Of a stretch of DNA of 64,000 nt, positions 7,318 through 15,348 are shown piece after piece. Position 1 is the stretch's first letter; every line of letters starts with the position of its first letter. The stretch covers positions 62,001-126,000 of the forward strand of contig CALXLH010000003.1 in assembly GCA_944389145.1 (NCBI GenBank). Direction: 5' to 3'. The DNA is from an uncultured Spirochaetaceae bacterium. GTDB lineage: Bacteria; Spirochaetota; Spirochaetia; Sphaerochaetales; Sphaerochaetaceae. The position numbers were made by a program, and so were the translations under genes. The notes under the pieces were generated by a model. It made no database searches. It saw nothing but the letters and a program-made list of their open reading frames with translations, and had not been told where the DNA came from.

Positions 7318-9075
7318 TCAGTCAAGCGTCTTGTCGACGATGTTCCTGTCGATCTCGGCCTGCTCCCTCGCGATCTCGGCCTTGATCTCCTCCGCGATAT
7401 CCTCCAGGAGGAAGGATGTGGTCTCTCCCGTCTCCCGGATCTTCACCTCCACCTTTCCTTCCTTGAGGCTCCTGTTGCCGAGGGTTATCCTCAGCGGTAT
7501 GCCGATGAGGTCCGCATCCGCGAACTTTACTCCGGCTGTCTCCTTGCGGTCGTCGTAGAGTACCTCGATACCGGCTTTCTGCAGGTCCTCATAGATCTTG
7601 TCTGCGATCTCCGTCTCCTTCACCAGAGATACCAGATGTACCTGGTATGGCGCTACGGATACGGGGAGCTTGAGGCCGCCTTCGTCATTGTATTCCTCCG
7701 CGAGGCAGGCGAGGAGACGTCCGACTCCGATTCCATATGAGCCCATCACGACAGGGACCTGCTTGCCGTTCTCGTCCTGGTACGTGCAGCTCATCGCCTC
7801 TGAGTAGCGGGTCCCAAGCTGGAAGATGTTGCCTATCTCTACGCCCTTTGATGCCTTGAGCGGCTTGCCGCAGACGGGGCAGGCGAAGCCGTCGCGTGCC
7901 GATGCGATATCCGCTACTGTACCGTCATAGTCGCGTCCGAAGTTGGTGTTGAGGTAGTGGTAGCCTGCCTCATTCGCTCCCGCGACAAGGTTATTCGAGC
8001 TTGCAACCGTCTCATCCACGACACAGATGAAGTCTCCCTTCGCCCCGATAGGAGAGGCATAGCCCGGAACCATGCCGCAGGCCTCGATCTCCTCCTCATG
8101 CGCAGGACGCAGGGCGTTGGCCCTTACCGCGTTGGAGAGCTTCGATTCCTCGACCTCAAGGTCGCCGCGCACGAGCGCGACGATGAGCTTGTCCTCCTCC
8201 TCTCCGTTCTTGTCGTTGATGAAGGATCCGACCATGAAGACGCACTTCGCGGTCTTCCTTGGGTCGATCCCGAGGTACTCCGCAAGCGCTTCGATCGTCT
8301 TTGCCTCAGGCGTGGCCTTCTTCTCGATCGCCTTCATCTCCTCAGGAAGATACTCCTTCCTGAACTTCGCTATCTGCCTGTTTGCAGTGTATCCGCACTC
8401 CGGGCAATAGATGATCGTATCCTCTCCGATAGGGGAAAGGTACATGTATTCATGGGAGATCTTCCCGCCCATCATGCCTGAGTCAGCCCCGACTGCTATC
8501 GAAGGAAGGCCGCAGCGTGAGAAGATGCGGAAGTATGCCCTGTAATGGTCCTTGTAGACCTTGTCGAGGCCCGCTGCATCCTTATCGAAGGAGTAGGAGT
8601 CGAGCATCGTGAACTCACGGACCCTTATCAGTCCTGCCCTCGGCCTGGGGTCATCGCGCCACTTCGTCTGTATCTGATATACCAGCCGGGGCAGCCTCTT
8701 GTACGAATCCACCTCTCCGCGGGCAATGTCCGTGACGGCCTCCTCATGCGTCATCGCCAGCACCATGTCGCGGTTATTGCGATCCTTGAAGCGGCTCATC
8801 TCCTTATCGATGGAGTAATATCTTCCAGTCTCCTTCCAGATATCGGCGGGATTGACGACCGGCATTTCCATCTCCTCGGCTCCGATAGCCTCCATCTCCG
8901 AGCGGATGATGGCCTTGATCTTCTCTGTCGCCCTGTATCCAAGCGGAAGGAGTGAGAATATCCCCGCTCCCATCTGCCTTATATATCCAGCCCTCAGAAG
9001 GTACTCATATCCTTTCGTATCTGCTCCGTTCGGGGCTTCCCTGAGGGTCTTCGAAAACATCCTGGACATTCTCAT
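7318..9075 (-). CDS. proS: Prolyl-tRNA synthetase
   Basis: A cytoplasmic enzyme of about 585 residues charging tRNA-Pro. Class II motif 1 is around YIRQMGAGIFSLLPLGYRATEK, motif 2 around FRDDPRPRAGLIRVREFTM, and the C-terminal anticodon-binding domain around LPVSVAPYQVHLV with a late DRKETAGVKFADADLIG. A bacterial-type editing (INS) domain occupies roughly residues 230-390, placing it in the long bacterial ProS class. The frame stays open upstream to 9408, but ATG 9075 (MRMSRMFSKTL) fits the family start and follows AGGAG; a TTGCTT-N17-TATAAT promoter sits just upstream. Confidence 0.97.
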   Translation of the reverse strand: MRMSRMFSKTLREAPNGADTKGYEYLLRAGYIRQMGAGIFSLLPLGYRATEKIKAIIRSEMEAIGAEEMEMPVVNPADIWKETGRYYSIDKEMSRFKDRNNRDMVLAMTHEEAVTDIARGEVDSYKRLPRLVYQIQTKWRDDPRPRAGLIRVREFTMLDSYSFDKDAAGLDKVYKDHYRAYFRIFSRCGLPSIAVGADSGMMGGKISHEYMYLSPIGEDTIIYCPECGYTANRQIAKFRKEYLPEEMKAIEKKATPEAKTIEALAEYLGIDPRKTAKCVFMVGSFINDKNGEEEDKLIVALVRGDLEVEESKLSNAVRANALRPAHEEEIEACGMVPGYASPIGAKGDFICVVDETVASSNNLVAGANEAGYHYLNTNFGRDYDGTVADIASARDGFACPVCGKPLKASKGVEIGNIFQLGTRYSEAMSCTYQDENGKQVPVVMGSYGIGVGRLLACLAEEYNDEGGLKLPVSVAPYQVHLVSLVKETEIADKIYEDLQKAGIEVLYDDRKETAGVKFADADLIGIPLRITLGNRSLKEGKVEVKIRETGETTSFLLEDIAEEIKAEIAREQAEIDRNIVDKTLD

Positions 9076-9100
9076 AAAGCTAAATCTCCTAACTCCGGTC

Positions 9101-9129
9101 ATTATATTGTTCACATCATTCGTAAGCAA
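9101..9129 (-). promoter_or_regulatory. proS promoter
   Basis: Minus-strand TTGCTT (9124-9129), a 17-base spacer and TATAAT (9101-9106). The expected transcript has a short leader of about 20 bases carrying AGGAG before ATG 9075. Confidence 0.65.
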
Positions 9130-9171
9130 CCTCCGTACCGCGCAGAGATGGATGCCTAAACCGCCGCACTG

Positions 9172-9180
9172 TGCTAGACT
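9172..9180 (+). promoter_or_regulatory. Extended -10 promoter of the aldolase operon (leaderless)
   Basis: TGC-TAGACT (9172-9180) ends seven bases before ATG 9188. There is no convincing -35 element and no ribosome site, consistent with an extended -10 promoter and a leaderless transcript. Confidence 0.55.
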
Positions 9181-9187
9181 CTCGTAT

Positions 9188-9808
9188 ATGGAGATGGAAG
9201 AAAGGAAGGCTGAGGTCGCATCCTTCATGGGAAGGATATATGACAGAGGGCTTACTACGGCTACGGGCGGTAACCTTAGCGTCCGTGCCGGGGCTCTGAT
9301 GCTCATAACGCCGTCTGGCAAGGATAAGGCTTCCTTGAGCGCCGATGATATCGCGGAGGTCGACATATCGACAGGAGAGAACCTTACGCCGGGAAAGAAG
9401 CTCAGCATAGAGACGGAGATGCATCGCCTGATCTATCTCCGTCGTCCTGATATCGGAGCGGTTGCCCATTCCCATCCTCTCTTCTCCTGCCTGTTCTCCG
9501 CCTCGACAGTCCCGCTTCGCAGCGCGATCATCGCGGAGGATTACTATCTTCTGGGCGATGTCCCGGTCGTGCCGTACCGGCAGATGGGGTCGAAGGCGCT
9601 TGCCGAGGCAGTGGCGGAACATATCGTGCATCATGATGCGCTCCTGCTCCGCAACCATGGCGCCCTCGCTGTCGGAAAGGATCTCCTGTCGGCATTCGAC
9701 AGGCTTGAATGCCTTGAGCAATGTGCGCACCTTACGTTCCTATCGAGAGTCATCGACGTTGATGATATAAATGAGAAAGACAGGGCAGCGATTGCCCTTA
9801 TGAGATGA
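9188..9808 (+). CDS. Class II aldolase/adducin family protein (fuculose-phosphate aldolase-like)
   Basis: A 206-residue zinc aldolase-type protein. TTATGGNLSVR is the family N-terminal motif, ITPSGKDK follows, HSHP gives two zinc histidines, and LLRNHGALAVG the third. Such enzymes cleave ketose phosphates to dihydroxyacetone phosphate plus an aldehyde, or act as epimerases or decarboxylases. The start is ATG 9188; a longer frame lies antisense to proS. It is the first gene of a run with both transketolase halves and a DUF6062 gene, suggesting that its product feeds a pentose-phosphate-type rearrangement. The substrate is not determined. Confidence 0.88.
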   Translation: MEMEERKAEVASFMGRIYDRGLTTATGGNLSVRAGALMLITPSGKDKASLSADDIAEVDISTGENLTPGKKLSIETEMHRLIYLRRPDIGAVAHSHPLFSCLFSASTVPLRSAIIAEDYYLLGDVPVVPYRQMGSKALAEAVAEHIVHHDALLLRNHGALAVGKDLLSAFDRLECLEQCAHLTFLSRVIDVDDINEKDRAAIALMR

Positions 9809-9823
9809 GGAGTATTGAGGTCT

Positions 9824-10660
9824 ATGAACAGTGAGCTTCTTCAGCGTCTGAAGGATGCTGCCTTCGAGATCAGATGCCGTACGATCCGGGAGATCGCTTC
9901 CTTCGGCTCTGGCCATATAGGCGGCAGCATGTCTATCGTCGAACTTCTTTCGTATCTTTATTTCCATGAGATGAATGTCGATCCGGCCGACCCGAAGAAG
10001 GAGGACAGGGATCGCCTTGTCGTCTCTAAGGGGCATTCCGGTCCTGCTGTGTATGCCACGCTCGCGTACAGGGGTTTCTTCCCAGACTCGCTTCTGGAGA
10101 CGCTCAATCAGGGCGGCACGATGCTGCCTTCCCATTGTGACATGCTCAAGACTCCCGGCATAGATTTCACCGCAGGCTCCCTTGGGCAGGGCTTCTCCGC
10201 AGCGCTCGGGATAGCCACCGCGCAGAGGCTGAAGGGAATGGATGCCCGCACGTTCACCATCATCGGTGACGGAGAGTCGCAGGAAGGGCAGGTGTATGAG
10301 GTCGCGGAGGCTGCAGGCGCATGGGGTACCGATAACCTGTTCGCCTTCCTTGATAAGAACGGGAAGCAGCTTGATGGCTGTGTCGAGGATATAATACCTG
10401 CCTTCGATACTTTCGGCAGATGGGAGAGCTTCGGCTGGGACGTTCAGGAGATAGATGGCCATGATTTCGCTCAGATCGAGAGTGCGGTCGAGAAGGCGAA
10501 GCAGCACCATGGCAAGCCTCATATGATCATCATGAATACCATCAAGAGCTATGGATACATCCCTGGGGAGACCGAGAAGAACAATCATTCCATGTCTATC
10601 TCGAAGGAGGGCGCAGAAGCGGCCATCAAGGCTCTCAGGGAAAGGGAGGGCAGAGCATGA
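9824..10660 (+). CDS. Transketolase, N-terminal (thiamine diphosphate) subunit
   Basis: A 278-residue transketolase half carrying the thiamine diphosphate pyrophosphate-binding region. GHIGGSMSIVELLSYLYF and SKGHSGPAVYATLA are typical, and GDGESQEGQ followed by AFLDKN is the GDG-to-N motif. It matches the TktA-like N-terminal subunit of split transketolases, which transfer two-carbon units between sugars. A TTG lies in frame at 9815, but ATG 9824 has GAGG just before it. The next gene begins inside its stop (ATGA, 10657-10660), so the halves are translationally coupled. Confidence 0.95.
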   Translation: MNSELLQRLKDAAFEIRCRTIREIASFGSGHIGGSMSIVELLSYLYFHEMNVDPADPKKEDRDRLVVSKGHSGPAVYATLAYRGFFPDSLLETLNQGGTMLPSHCDMLKTPGIDFTAGSLGQGFSAALGIATAQRLKGMDARTFTIIGDGESQEGQVYEVAEAAGAWGTDNLFAFLDKNGKQLDGCVEDIIPAFDTFGRWESFGWDVQEIDGHDFAQIESAVEKAKQHHGKPHMIIMNTIKSYGYIPGETEKNNHSMSISKEGAEAAIKALREREGRA

Positions 10661-11598
10661 GAGACGTTCGTGAGCTACCGAATTACCGTGATGCATTAAT
10701 GGCAGCCGTCCTCGATCTCGCGGCAGAGCATCAGGAGGTCGTGTTCCTTGATGCTGATGTCTCGTCATGCATCGGATCGACTGCGTTCAGCAAGGCATAT
10801 CCCGACAGGGCATTCAATATCGGCATAGCGGAGGCCAACATGGCAGGCGTGGCAGCTGGCATGGCAAGCATGGGGCTTAGGCCCTTCATCCATACCTTCG
10901 GATGCTTCGTGACCCGCCGTGCGTATGACCAGCTCTTCATCTCGGTCGGCTATACCAGGCAGTGCGTGCATGTCATCGGCTCTGATCCGGGCATCGTCGC
11001 GCAGTACAACGGCGGAACCCACATGCCGTTCGAGGATATCGCGCTGATGAGGCAGATCCCTGGATTCGCCATCGTTGAGCCATCGGACGCACAGTCGCTT
11101 TACGATCTTACGATCCAGCTCTACCAGAACGGGACCTCCTCGTATATGAGGGTCCCTAGGAAGGGTACATCCGTCCGCTATGCGCCGGGTGAGGTCGTCC
11201 TTGGAAAGGGTGTGGAGCTTGCCGATGGAAAGGACGTGGCCCTTATCGCCACAGGTGCCGTGATGGTCGATGCCGCGCTCAGAGCCAGGGATATCCTAAA
11301 GGCAAAGGGCATAGACGCTACTGTCATCGACCTTCATACGATCCGTCCTCTCGATACCGATATCATCGATAAGGTTGCCAGCCGCTGCGGTCATGTCCTT
11401 GTGATGGAGAACGGGCGTTATGCTGGCGGTATCGGGGAGATGATCGCGGCCTATCTTGCCAGGACCAATCCCGTCAGGATGGATTTCCTCTCCGTCGGCG
11501 AGCGGTTCGGAGAGGTCGGAAATCTGAGATATCTGGCCTCTGCGTTCGGATTCACCGCAGAGAATGCGGCTGCTAAGGCTGAGGGACTTATCAGGTGA
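10657..11598 (+). CDS. Transketolase, C-terminal (pyrimidine-binding) subunit
   Basis: A 313-residue partner of the preceding gene. It holds the pyrimidine-binding domain (FNIGIAEANMAGVAAGMASMG, with the catalytic-type Glu) and the C-terminal transketolase domain (ALIATGAVMVDAALRARDIL, VIDLHTIRPLD). ATGA overlaps the stop of the N-terminal half. Split transketolases act as alpha2beta2 assemblies and in accessory operons often serve a dedicated sugar pathway rather than the housekeeping pentose cycle. The upstream aldolase supports that here. Confidence 0.95.
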   Translation: MRDVRELPNYRDALMAAVLDLAAEHQEVVFLDADVSSCIGSTAFSKAYPDRAFNIGIAEANMAGVAAGMASMGLRPFIHTFGCFVTRRAYDQLFISVGYTRQCVHVIGSDPGIVAQYNGGTHMPFEDIALMRQIPGFAIVEPSDAQSLYDLTIQLYQNGTSSYMRVPRKGTSVRYAPGEVVLGKGVELADGKDVALIATGAVMVDAALRARDILKAKGIDATVIDLHTIRPLDTDIIDKVASRCGHVLVMENGRYAGGIGEMIAAYLARTNPVRMDFLSVGERFGEVGNLRYLASAFGFTAENAAAKAEGLIR

Positions 11599-12329
11599 AG
11601 ATACAGCTTGAGACGATTCCCGTATGGGACGGCGTGAAGGAGGGAAGCGAGTGTTTCATCTGCACGCTGATGAAGAAGGCGGAGGAGGATGGAGTGAGAT
11701 ACTATCTCTCCTCTGCCGTCATGACGCCTGAGATCCGTGTCGAGACGAATCGTGACGGCTTCTGCCCCCATCACTTCCAGCTGCTGGCTGAAGGGGGCAA
11801 GCCACAGTCCCTTGCGCTGGTGATGGATACCTACTATGAGGAGAGCAAGAGGATATTCCAGCATGACCTTGACCGCATCCAGGATGCGGGAAGTCCCCGC
11901 CGCCTCGATAAGGCTGTCTCATCGTTCTTCGATAGCGTGGATGAGCGCGAGAAAGGCTGCCTTATCTGCTCAAGGATGGAGGAGCGCCTGGTGCGCTACT
12001 GCTATACCGTAGCTGCCCTGTGGAAGGAGGATGCGGAGTTCCGTAAGGCACTTGAGGAGTCAAAGGGCTTCTGCCTTCATCATACCAGGGATCTTTACCG
12101 GATGGCGAAGGAGGCCCTTTCGGGAGATGACCTGGTGGAATACGGGCATCTTCTGTTCTCCCTTCTCCGAAGGAACCTCGACCGTGTCCAGCATGATGAC
12201 TGGTGGATGACCCAGAAGTATAAGAGCGAGAATAAGGACAAGCCCTGGAATGGCTGCGAGGATGCCCAGAAGAGGGCAGTCTATAAGCTCATCGGCGAGG
12301 GACGCGTCATAGATCCGCTGAAGCGCTGA
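11595..12329 (+). CDS. DUF6062 family protein (double CxxC...CxxH)
   Basis: A 244-residue cytoplasmic protein starting at GTG 11595, inside the stop of the transketolase subunit (GTGA). I recognise the DUF6062 pattern: LETIPVWDGVKEGSECFIC at the N-terminus, PEIRVETNRDGFCPHHF, and a second repeat with CLICSRMEERLVRYCY and GFCLHHTRDLY. Each half thus has a CxxC then a CxHH group that looks able to bind a metal. No enzymatic role is known to me. Operon membership suggests a link to the aldolase/transketolase pathway. Its 3' end overlaps the convergent gene by 23 bases. Confidence 0.75.
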   Translation: MKIQLETIPVWDGVKEGSECFICTLMKKAEEDGVRYYLSSAVMTPEIRVETNRDGFCPHHFQLLAEGGKPQSLALVMDTYYEESKRIFQHDLDRIQDAGSPRRLDKAVSSFFDSVDEREKGCLICSRMEERLVRYCYTVAALWKEDAEFRKALEESKGFCLHHTRDLYRMAKEALSGDDLVEYGHLLFSLLRRNLDRVQHDDWWMTQKYKSENKDKPWNGCEDAQKRAVYKLIGEGRVIDPLKR

Positions 12330-12822
12330 CCTTCCTCATCCGCTTCTTTCGCAGCGATAGCTTGAGCTGTCCGTCATCTGCATCATCGATGAAGCACTGC
12401 TTCAGCACCTCGTCGGAGAAGCTCTCCTTGTCTATGTGCAGGTATTCGACGTAATCAGTCTCGAACCTGTATACAAGCAGCCATGCCCTGTCAGGAAGGA
12501 GGGTGAAGCCCAGCGTGAGCCCGGGCTGGCGCACCCTGTGGAATTCCATCGCCCTCTGCCTCTCCTTGCCATTGAGGTACATCTCGCCCCAGAAGAGCGC
12601 AAGGAGTATCTCTCCATCGCGCCAGACGATGATATCCGCTCCATCCGTGTCTATATCCACATGATAGCCGGGGAACTGCCTTGCGATGCATGAGGCTATG
12701 CGGTGCGCTATGCTGCTCTTGCGCCTCCTCATAGCTGCCGGAATCTGCTCGGATGAGAGGAAGGCGTTCATTCCCTTCCTGAAACCGTCGAATATATCTA
12801 TCCTTTCTTCCTGCGTTATCAT
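12307..12822 (-). CDS. Conserved protein of unknown function
   Basis: A 171-residue soluble protein I do not recognise. The N-terminal 50 residues are helical and basic (RKGMNAFLSSEQIPAAMRRR), followed by DIDTDGADIIVWRDGEILLA and MYLNGKERQRA. That arrangement resembles a small alpha/beta nuclease-like fold, but no catalytic set is certain. The C-terminus is very basic (SLRKKRMRK). ATG 12822 overlaps the stop of the OsmC gene (ATGA), which fixes the start and makes a two-gene operon. It overlaps the DUF6062 gene tail-to-tail. Confidence 0.65.
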   Translation of the reverse strand: MITQEERIDIFDGFRKGMNAFLSSEQIPAAMRRRKSSIAHRIASCIARQFPGYHVDIDTDGADIIVWRDGEILLALFWGEMYLNGKERQRAMEFHRVRQPGLTLGFTLLPDRAWLLVYRFETDYVEYLHIDKESFSDEVLKQCFIDDADDGQLKLSLRKKRMRKVSASADL

Positions 12823-13202
12823 GATCTGAATGCCGTATTTACTTCCATCCTGCTTACCTTGCTGATGGTTGCGAAGATCGAACACTCCTCAGAGGCCTTC
12901 CTTATGAGAGCCTTGACCTCTTCCTCATCCTCCGCGCCGTATACCGTTATATCCAGCACGGTGCTGCAGAGCGTGGTTGGGATCTCATCCCTCTTATGTC
13001 CAGTGACCTTTATCTCCATGCCCTTCCATTCCGATTTCCTGGGAAAGGAAGCTAGCGTGCTGTAGAAGCAGCCGGAGAGTGCCCCTAGGAGGTATTCGTA
13101 AGGACCGGTCGTCGACGTGAAGTCGAATTCCCTGCCCAGGCTGTTCTCGAAGTATCTTCTCTCTGCGGAGAAGCGGGCTGTGATCGTACGTTCCCTTGCC
13201 AT
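12819..13202 (-). CDS. OsmC family protein
   Basis: A 127-residue OsmC/Ohr-fold protein. These homodimers reduce organic hydroperoxides or act in related thiol chemistry. The features are TGPYEYLLGALSGCFYSTL, with one conserved cysteine, and a late ASEECSIFATISK with the second cysteine (a C-x-I variant of the usual C-P-V/I). Both candidate thiols are therefore present. ATG 13202 lies six bases after TATACT with no ribosome site, so the transcript is predicted leaderless. The unknown gene 12307-12822 is coupled downstream. Confidence 0.85.
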   Translation of the reverse strand: MARERTITARFSAERRYFENSLGREFDFTSTTGPYEYLLGALSGCFYSTLASFPRKSEWKGMEIKVTGHKRDEIPTTLCSTVLDITVYGAEDEEEVKALIRKASEECSIFATISKVSRMEVNTAFRS

Positions 13203-13208
13203 GGCTGG

Positions 13209-13217
13209 AGTATAGCA
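13209..13217 (-). promoter_or_regulatory. Extended -10 promoter of OsmC gene (leaderless)
   Basis: Minus-strand TGC-TATACT ends six bases before ATG 13202. No Shine-Dalgarno sequence lies between. Confidence 0.6.
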
Positions 13218-13241
13218 TGAAAGGGAGGGACGTTGCACTTC

Positions 13242-13762
13242 TTAGATCTTCTTCTGCAGCGGCTGCGGAAAGCTTCCCGTCCTCCATTTCATGATCATGG
13301 TATCGCTGAGGGCGATCCCAAGCTGCTTGAATGACGGTGCGACGGTCTCTATCGGGTTCTTGAGTCCCTTGAAGCGGAAGAGCTCATCCTCGGAATCATA
13401 GGCAAGCACGTTTTCCGGAAAGCATCCTTCGGTGATGCAGATCGATGCGAACATGTATTCTGCCGCGAAGTCCGTGATGAAGAAGCCGAACTGGCTCGTA
13501 TCTCCGTGGATCGTGTCTGCAAGCAATCCTATCGTGCTGGGATATGAGAGGCAGAGGTATGATACGTCCGTTCCCCGCTTGCCCAGGGCATCGCTGATGC
13601 CGCGGAAGCGCGGATTATCCTTCTGGTAGTTGCCAAGGACGAATATGTGCCGGCATTCCCTTGCCGCGAACTTCAGGCCGGCCTCGTAGGAGTGCTGATA
13701 GTTCGCTGTCTGCACGCAGGGCAGCGTCGGGAGGTTATCGAGGATCGTATCAGATATGATAT
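13242..13762 (-). pseudogene. LacI-family regulator, C-terminal fragment
   Basis: About 170 codons match the C-terminal half of a LacI/PBP1-like sugar-binding domain: YQHSYEAGLKFAARECRHIFVLGNY, PRFRGISDALGKRG, and a late TVAPSFKQLGIALSDTMI. The helix-turn-helix and the N-terminal lobe are missing. The frame runs upstream past the GTG at 13715 with family-like residues (ILDNLPTLPCVQTANY) and then stops matching near 13760, where an alpha-mannosidase fragment begins on the other strand. It is therefore a 5'-deleted remnant of a sugar-responsive repressor. Confidence 0.75.
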
Positions 13763-13856
13763 CGCGGCCTTCCCCGTGGATATCAACCCATCACGCGCAA
13801 GCTATGAGATCCAGTTGATCCAGTTCGGCTCGGTCGAGAGGAATATCCACTTCAAC
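13752..13856 (+). pseudogene. GH38 alpha-mannosidase fragment, left part
   Basis: The frame reads RYDIAAFPVDINPSRASYEI then QFGSVERNIHFN, a conserved stretch of the C-terminal part of GH38 alpha-mannosidases (family pattern: FPVD...RATYEIQFG-x-VERPTHxNTSWD). It stops exactly at HFN, and the missing TSWDVAKFE resumes at 15349 after the TnpB element. The motif is disturbed by an in-frame 9-base tandem duplication (13808-13825) giving EIQLIQFG. The N-terminal catalytic domain is absent. Confidence 0.75.
13808..13825 (+). repeat. 9-base tandem duplication (GATCCAGTT x2)
   Basis: GATCCAGTT occurs twice head to tail inside the mannosidase fragment, inserting three residues (LIQ) into an otherwise conserved EIQFG motif. 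It is consistent with replication slippage after loss of selection. Confidence 0.85.
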
Positions 13857-14076
13857 CTATACCTCCAGGAGTCTCCATCTTCTAAGCGGAACGAATGGAG
13901 GAGAGGAATGTAGGAGATCCGATATGAAAAAGCTCTGCAATATGAAGAAACGGTTGGACGAGGAGTACGGATTCAAGGCATTCCGTTGACCAGCGGCAGA
14001 AAGTCAATCCGGTCATATCAGGGAAATAGTCATGAAATCCGTGCTATCTTCCTTTCAGATGGGCAGGGAGAAGATC

Positions 14077-15309
14077 ATGATGGAAGGAAGGGCTGAGGGA
14101 GAGAAGGCATCTGCCGTCATCATCTCCAAGTGCATGGAGTTCCGTATAAACCCCACGATGGAGCAGAAGGTTCTTATCTGGAAGACATTCGGGTGCAACA
14201 GGTTCGTCTGGAACTATCTCTTATCGGAGAGGATCGAATATGAGAAGCTGAACAGAGGCAGGCTTCTCAACACTACTCCTGCCCATCTCAAGAATGACAA
14301 CCCCTTCCTCTGTGAAGTCGATTCGATGGCCCTGATAAACACGCAGCTGAATCTGAACCAGGCATGCAGGAAGCTCTTCCCAAAGGGAAAGGCACCGAAA
14401 TTCAGGAAGAAGGGGAAAGATAAGAGGTCATATACGACGAACTGCATTAACAACAATATAGAGATCGTACATATAAGCGATAGAGAAAACTATATAAAGC
14501 TACCGAAGCTTGGTTTAGTGCGAATAATTCTTCACCGGGACATACCGACCGAGTGGAAATTAAAGCATGCGACGATAAAGGAGACTGCGAGCGGGAAGTT
14601 CTTCGTATCCATTGTATTCGATGCAGAGATAGAGCCTGTTGAGAGAATGAAGGAATTCGAGAGGATCGAGGCCTTCGATTACTCCATGTCCTCCCTTGTC
14701 ATCTCCGCCTCCTGGAAGAATGACATCACAGGGAATGACATCCGCTGGTATCGCAATCTTGAGGGGAGGATTGCGAAGGAGCAGAGGAAGCTCTCACGGA
14801 TGCAGTACGGCTCTGCCAACTATTGGGAGCAGAAGCACAGGATCGGGAAGCTCCATGAGAAGGCGAGGAATAGAAGAAAAGACTTCTTGCACAAGCTGTC
14901 TCATAAGGTAGCCAATGATTTTGATACTGTTATTGTGGAGGACATAAACCTCCAGCACATGTCCCAGTCCCTGAACTTCGGGAAGGCCGTATACGACAAC
15001 GGCTATGGAATGCTTAGGACCATGCTTGCCTACAAGCTGAATGATCGGGGAAAGGTGCTGGTGAAGGTCGACAGGCTCTTCCCCTCATCAAAGCGGTGCA
15101 GCATCTGCCATGATGTGAACCATGGCCTAAGGCTCTCAGACAGGGAGTGGACCTGCAAATCCTGTGGTACACATCATGACCGGGACAAGAATGCGACAAG
15201 GAACCTGCAGGATGAGGGGAAAGACATCCTGAACCGCTGGGCTAGCGGGGATAGCTCATTGATACTGACACCATACGGTGTCTTGAGTGAGAAGAAGCTC
15301 CATCCTTAG
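14077..15309 (+). CDS. tnpB: TnpB RNA-guided nuclease (IS605 OrfB)
   Basis: A protein of about 410 residues. The TnpB N-terminus begins at MEFRINPTMEQKVLIWKTFG. The RuvC-like residues are all visible: Asp in IEAFDYSMSS (the usual GIDxG glycine is changed), Glu in VIVEDINLQHM, and Asp in HHDRDKNATRN. Between the last two sits the zinc ribbon CSIC...CKSC. ATG 14077 follows GGGAG at six bases, giving about 19 extra residues before the canonical start; ATG 14134 is the alternative. TnpB cuts DNA using an RNA made from its own 3' end. The reading frame is intact, so it may be active. Confidence 0.9.
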   Translation: MMEGRAEGEKASAVIISKCMEFRINPTMEQKVLIWKTFGCNRFVWNYLLSERIEYEKLNRGRLLNTTPAHLKNDNPFLCEVDSMALINTQLNLNQACRKLFPKGKAPKFRKKGKDKRSYTTNCINNNIEIVHISDRENYIKLPKLGLVRIILHRDIPTEWKLKHATIKETASGKFFVSIVFDAEIEPVERMKEFERIEAFDYSMSSLVISASWKNDITGNDIRWYRNLEGRIAKEQRKLSRMQYGSANYWEQKHRIGKLHEKARNRRKDFLHKLSHKVANDFDTVIVEDINLQHMSQSLNFGKAVYDNGYGMLRTMLAYKLNDRGKVLVKVDRLFPSSKRCSICHDVNHGLRLSDREWTCKSCGTHHDRDKNATRNLQDEGKDILNRWASGDSSLILTPYGVLSEKKLHP

Positions 15310-15348
15310 GCTCACAGCAATGTGAGACAGGCTGGAGAGTAAGTCACT
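15200..15348 (+). ncRNA. Candidate omega/reRNA scaffold at the tnpB 3' end
   Basis: In TnpB systems the guide RNA covers the tnpB tail and the element right end and then runs into flanking DNA. Here the right end contains a perfect CTCACA-GCAA-TGTGAG hairpin (15311-15326) enclosed by CTCCA/TGGAG (15298-15302 with 15333-15337). The 5' limit of the RNA is only a guess. The guide would begin at about 15349 and copy the mannosidase sequence ACAAGCTGGGATGTAG. Confidence 0.5.

Larger units (their letters stand above)
13857..15348 (+). mobile_element. TnpB-only IS200/IS605-type element inserted in the GH38 gene
   Basis: The boundaries are deduced from the interrupted mannosidase: its sequence stops after the codon at 13854-13856 and resumes in phase at 15349, with no target duplication, as expected for IS200/IS605-type transposition. 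A CTCCAT...ATGGAG inverted repeat lies near the left end (13873-13900), and hairpins lie at the right end. The only substantial gene is tnpB; no Y1 or serine transposase (tnpA) is present, so movement would need help in trans. A small frame of 21 codons at 13924-13989 has no recognisable function. Confidence 0.75.

Noticed and set aside
8852-9187. N-terminal extension of the class II aldolase over proS
   Set aside because: The open frame runs antisense to proS; the family start and the -10 spacing both place the start at 9188.
13647-13913. Plus-strand frame of 88 codons as an intact small gene
   Set aside because: It mixes antisense LacI sequence, the mannosidase fragment and the left end of the TnpB element.
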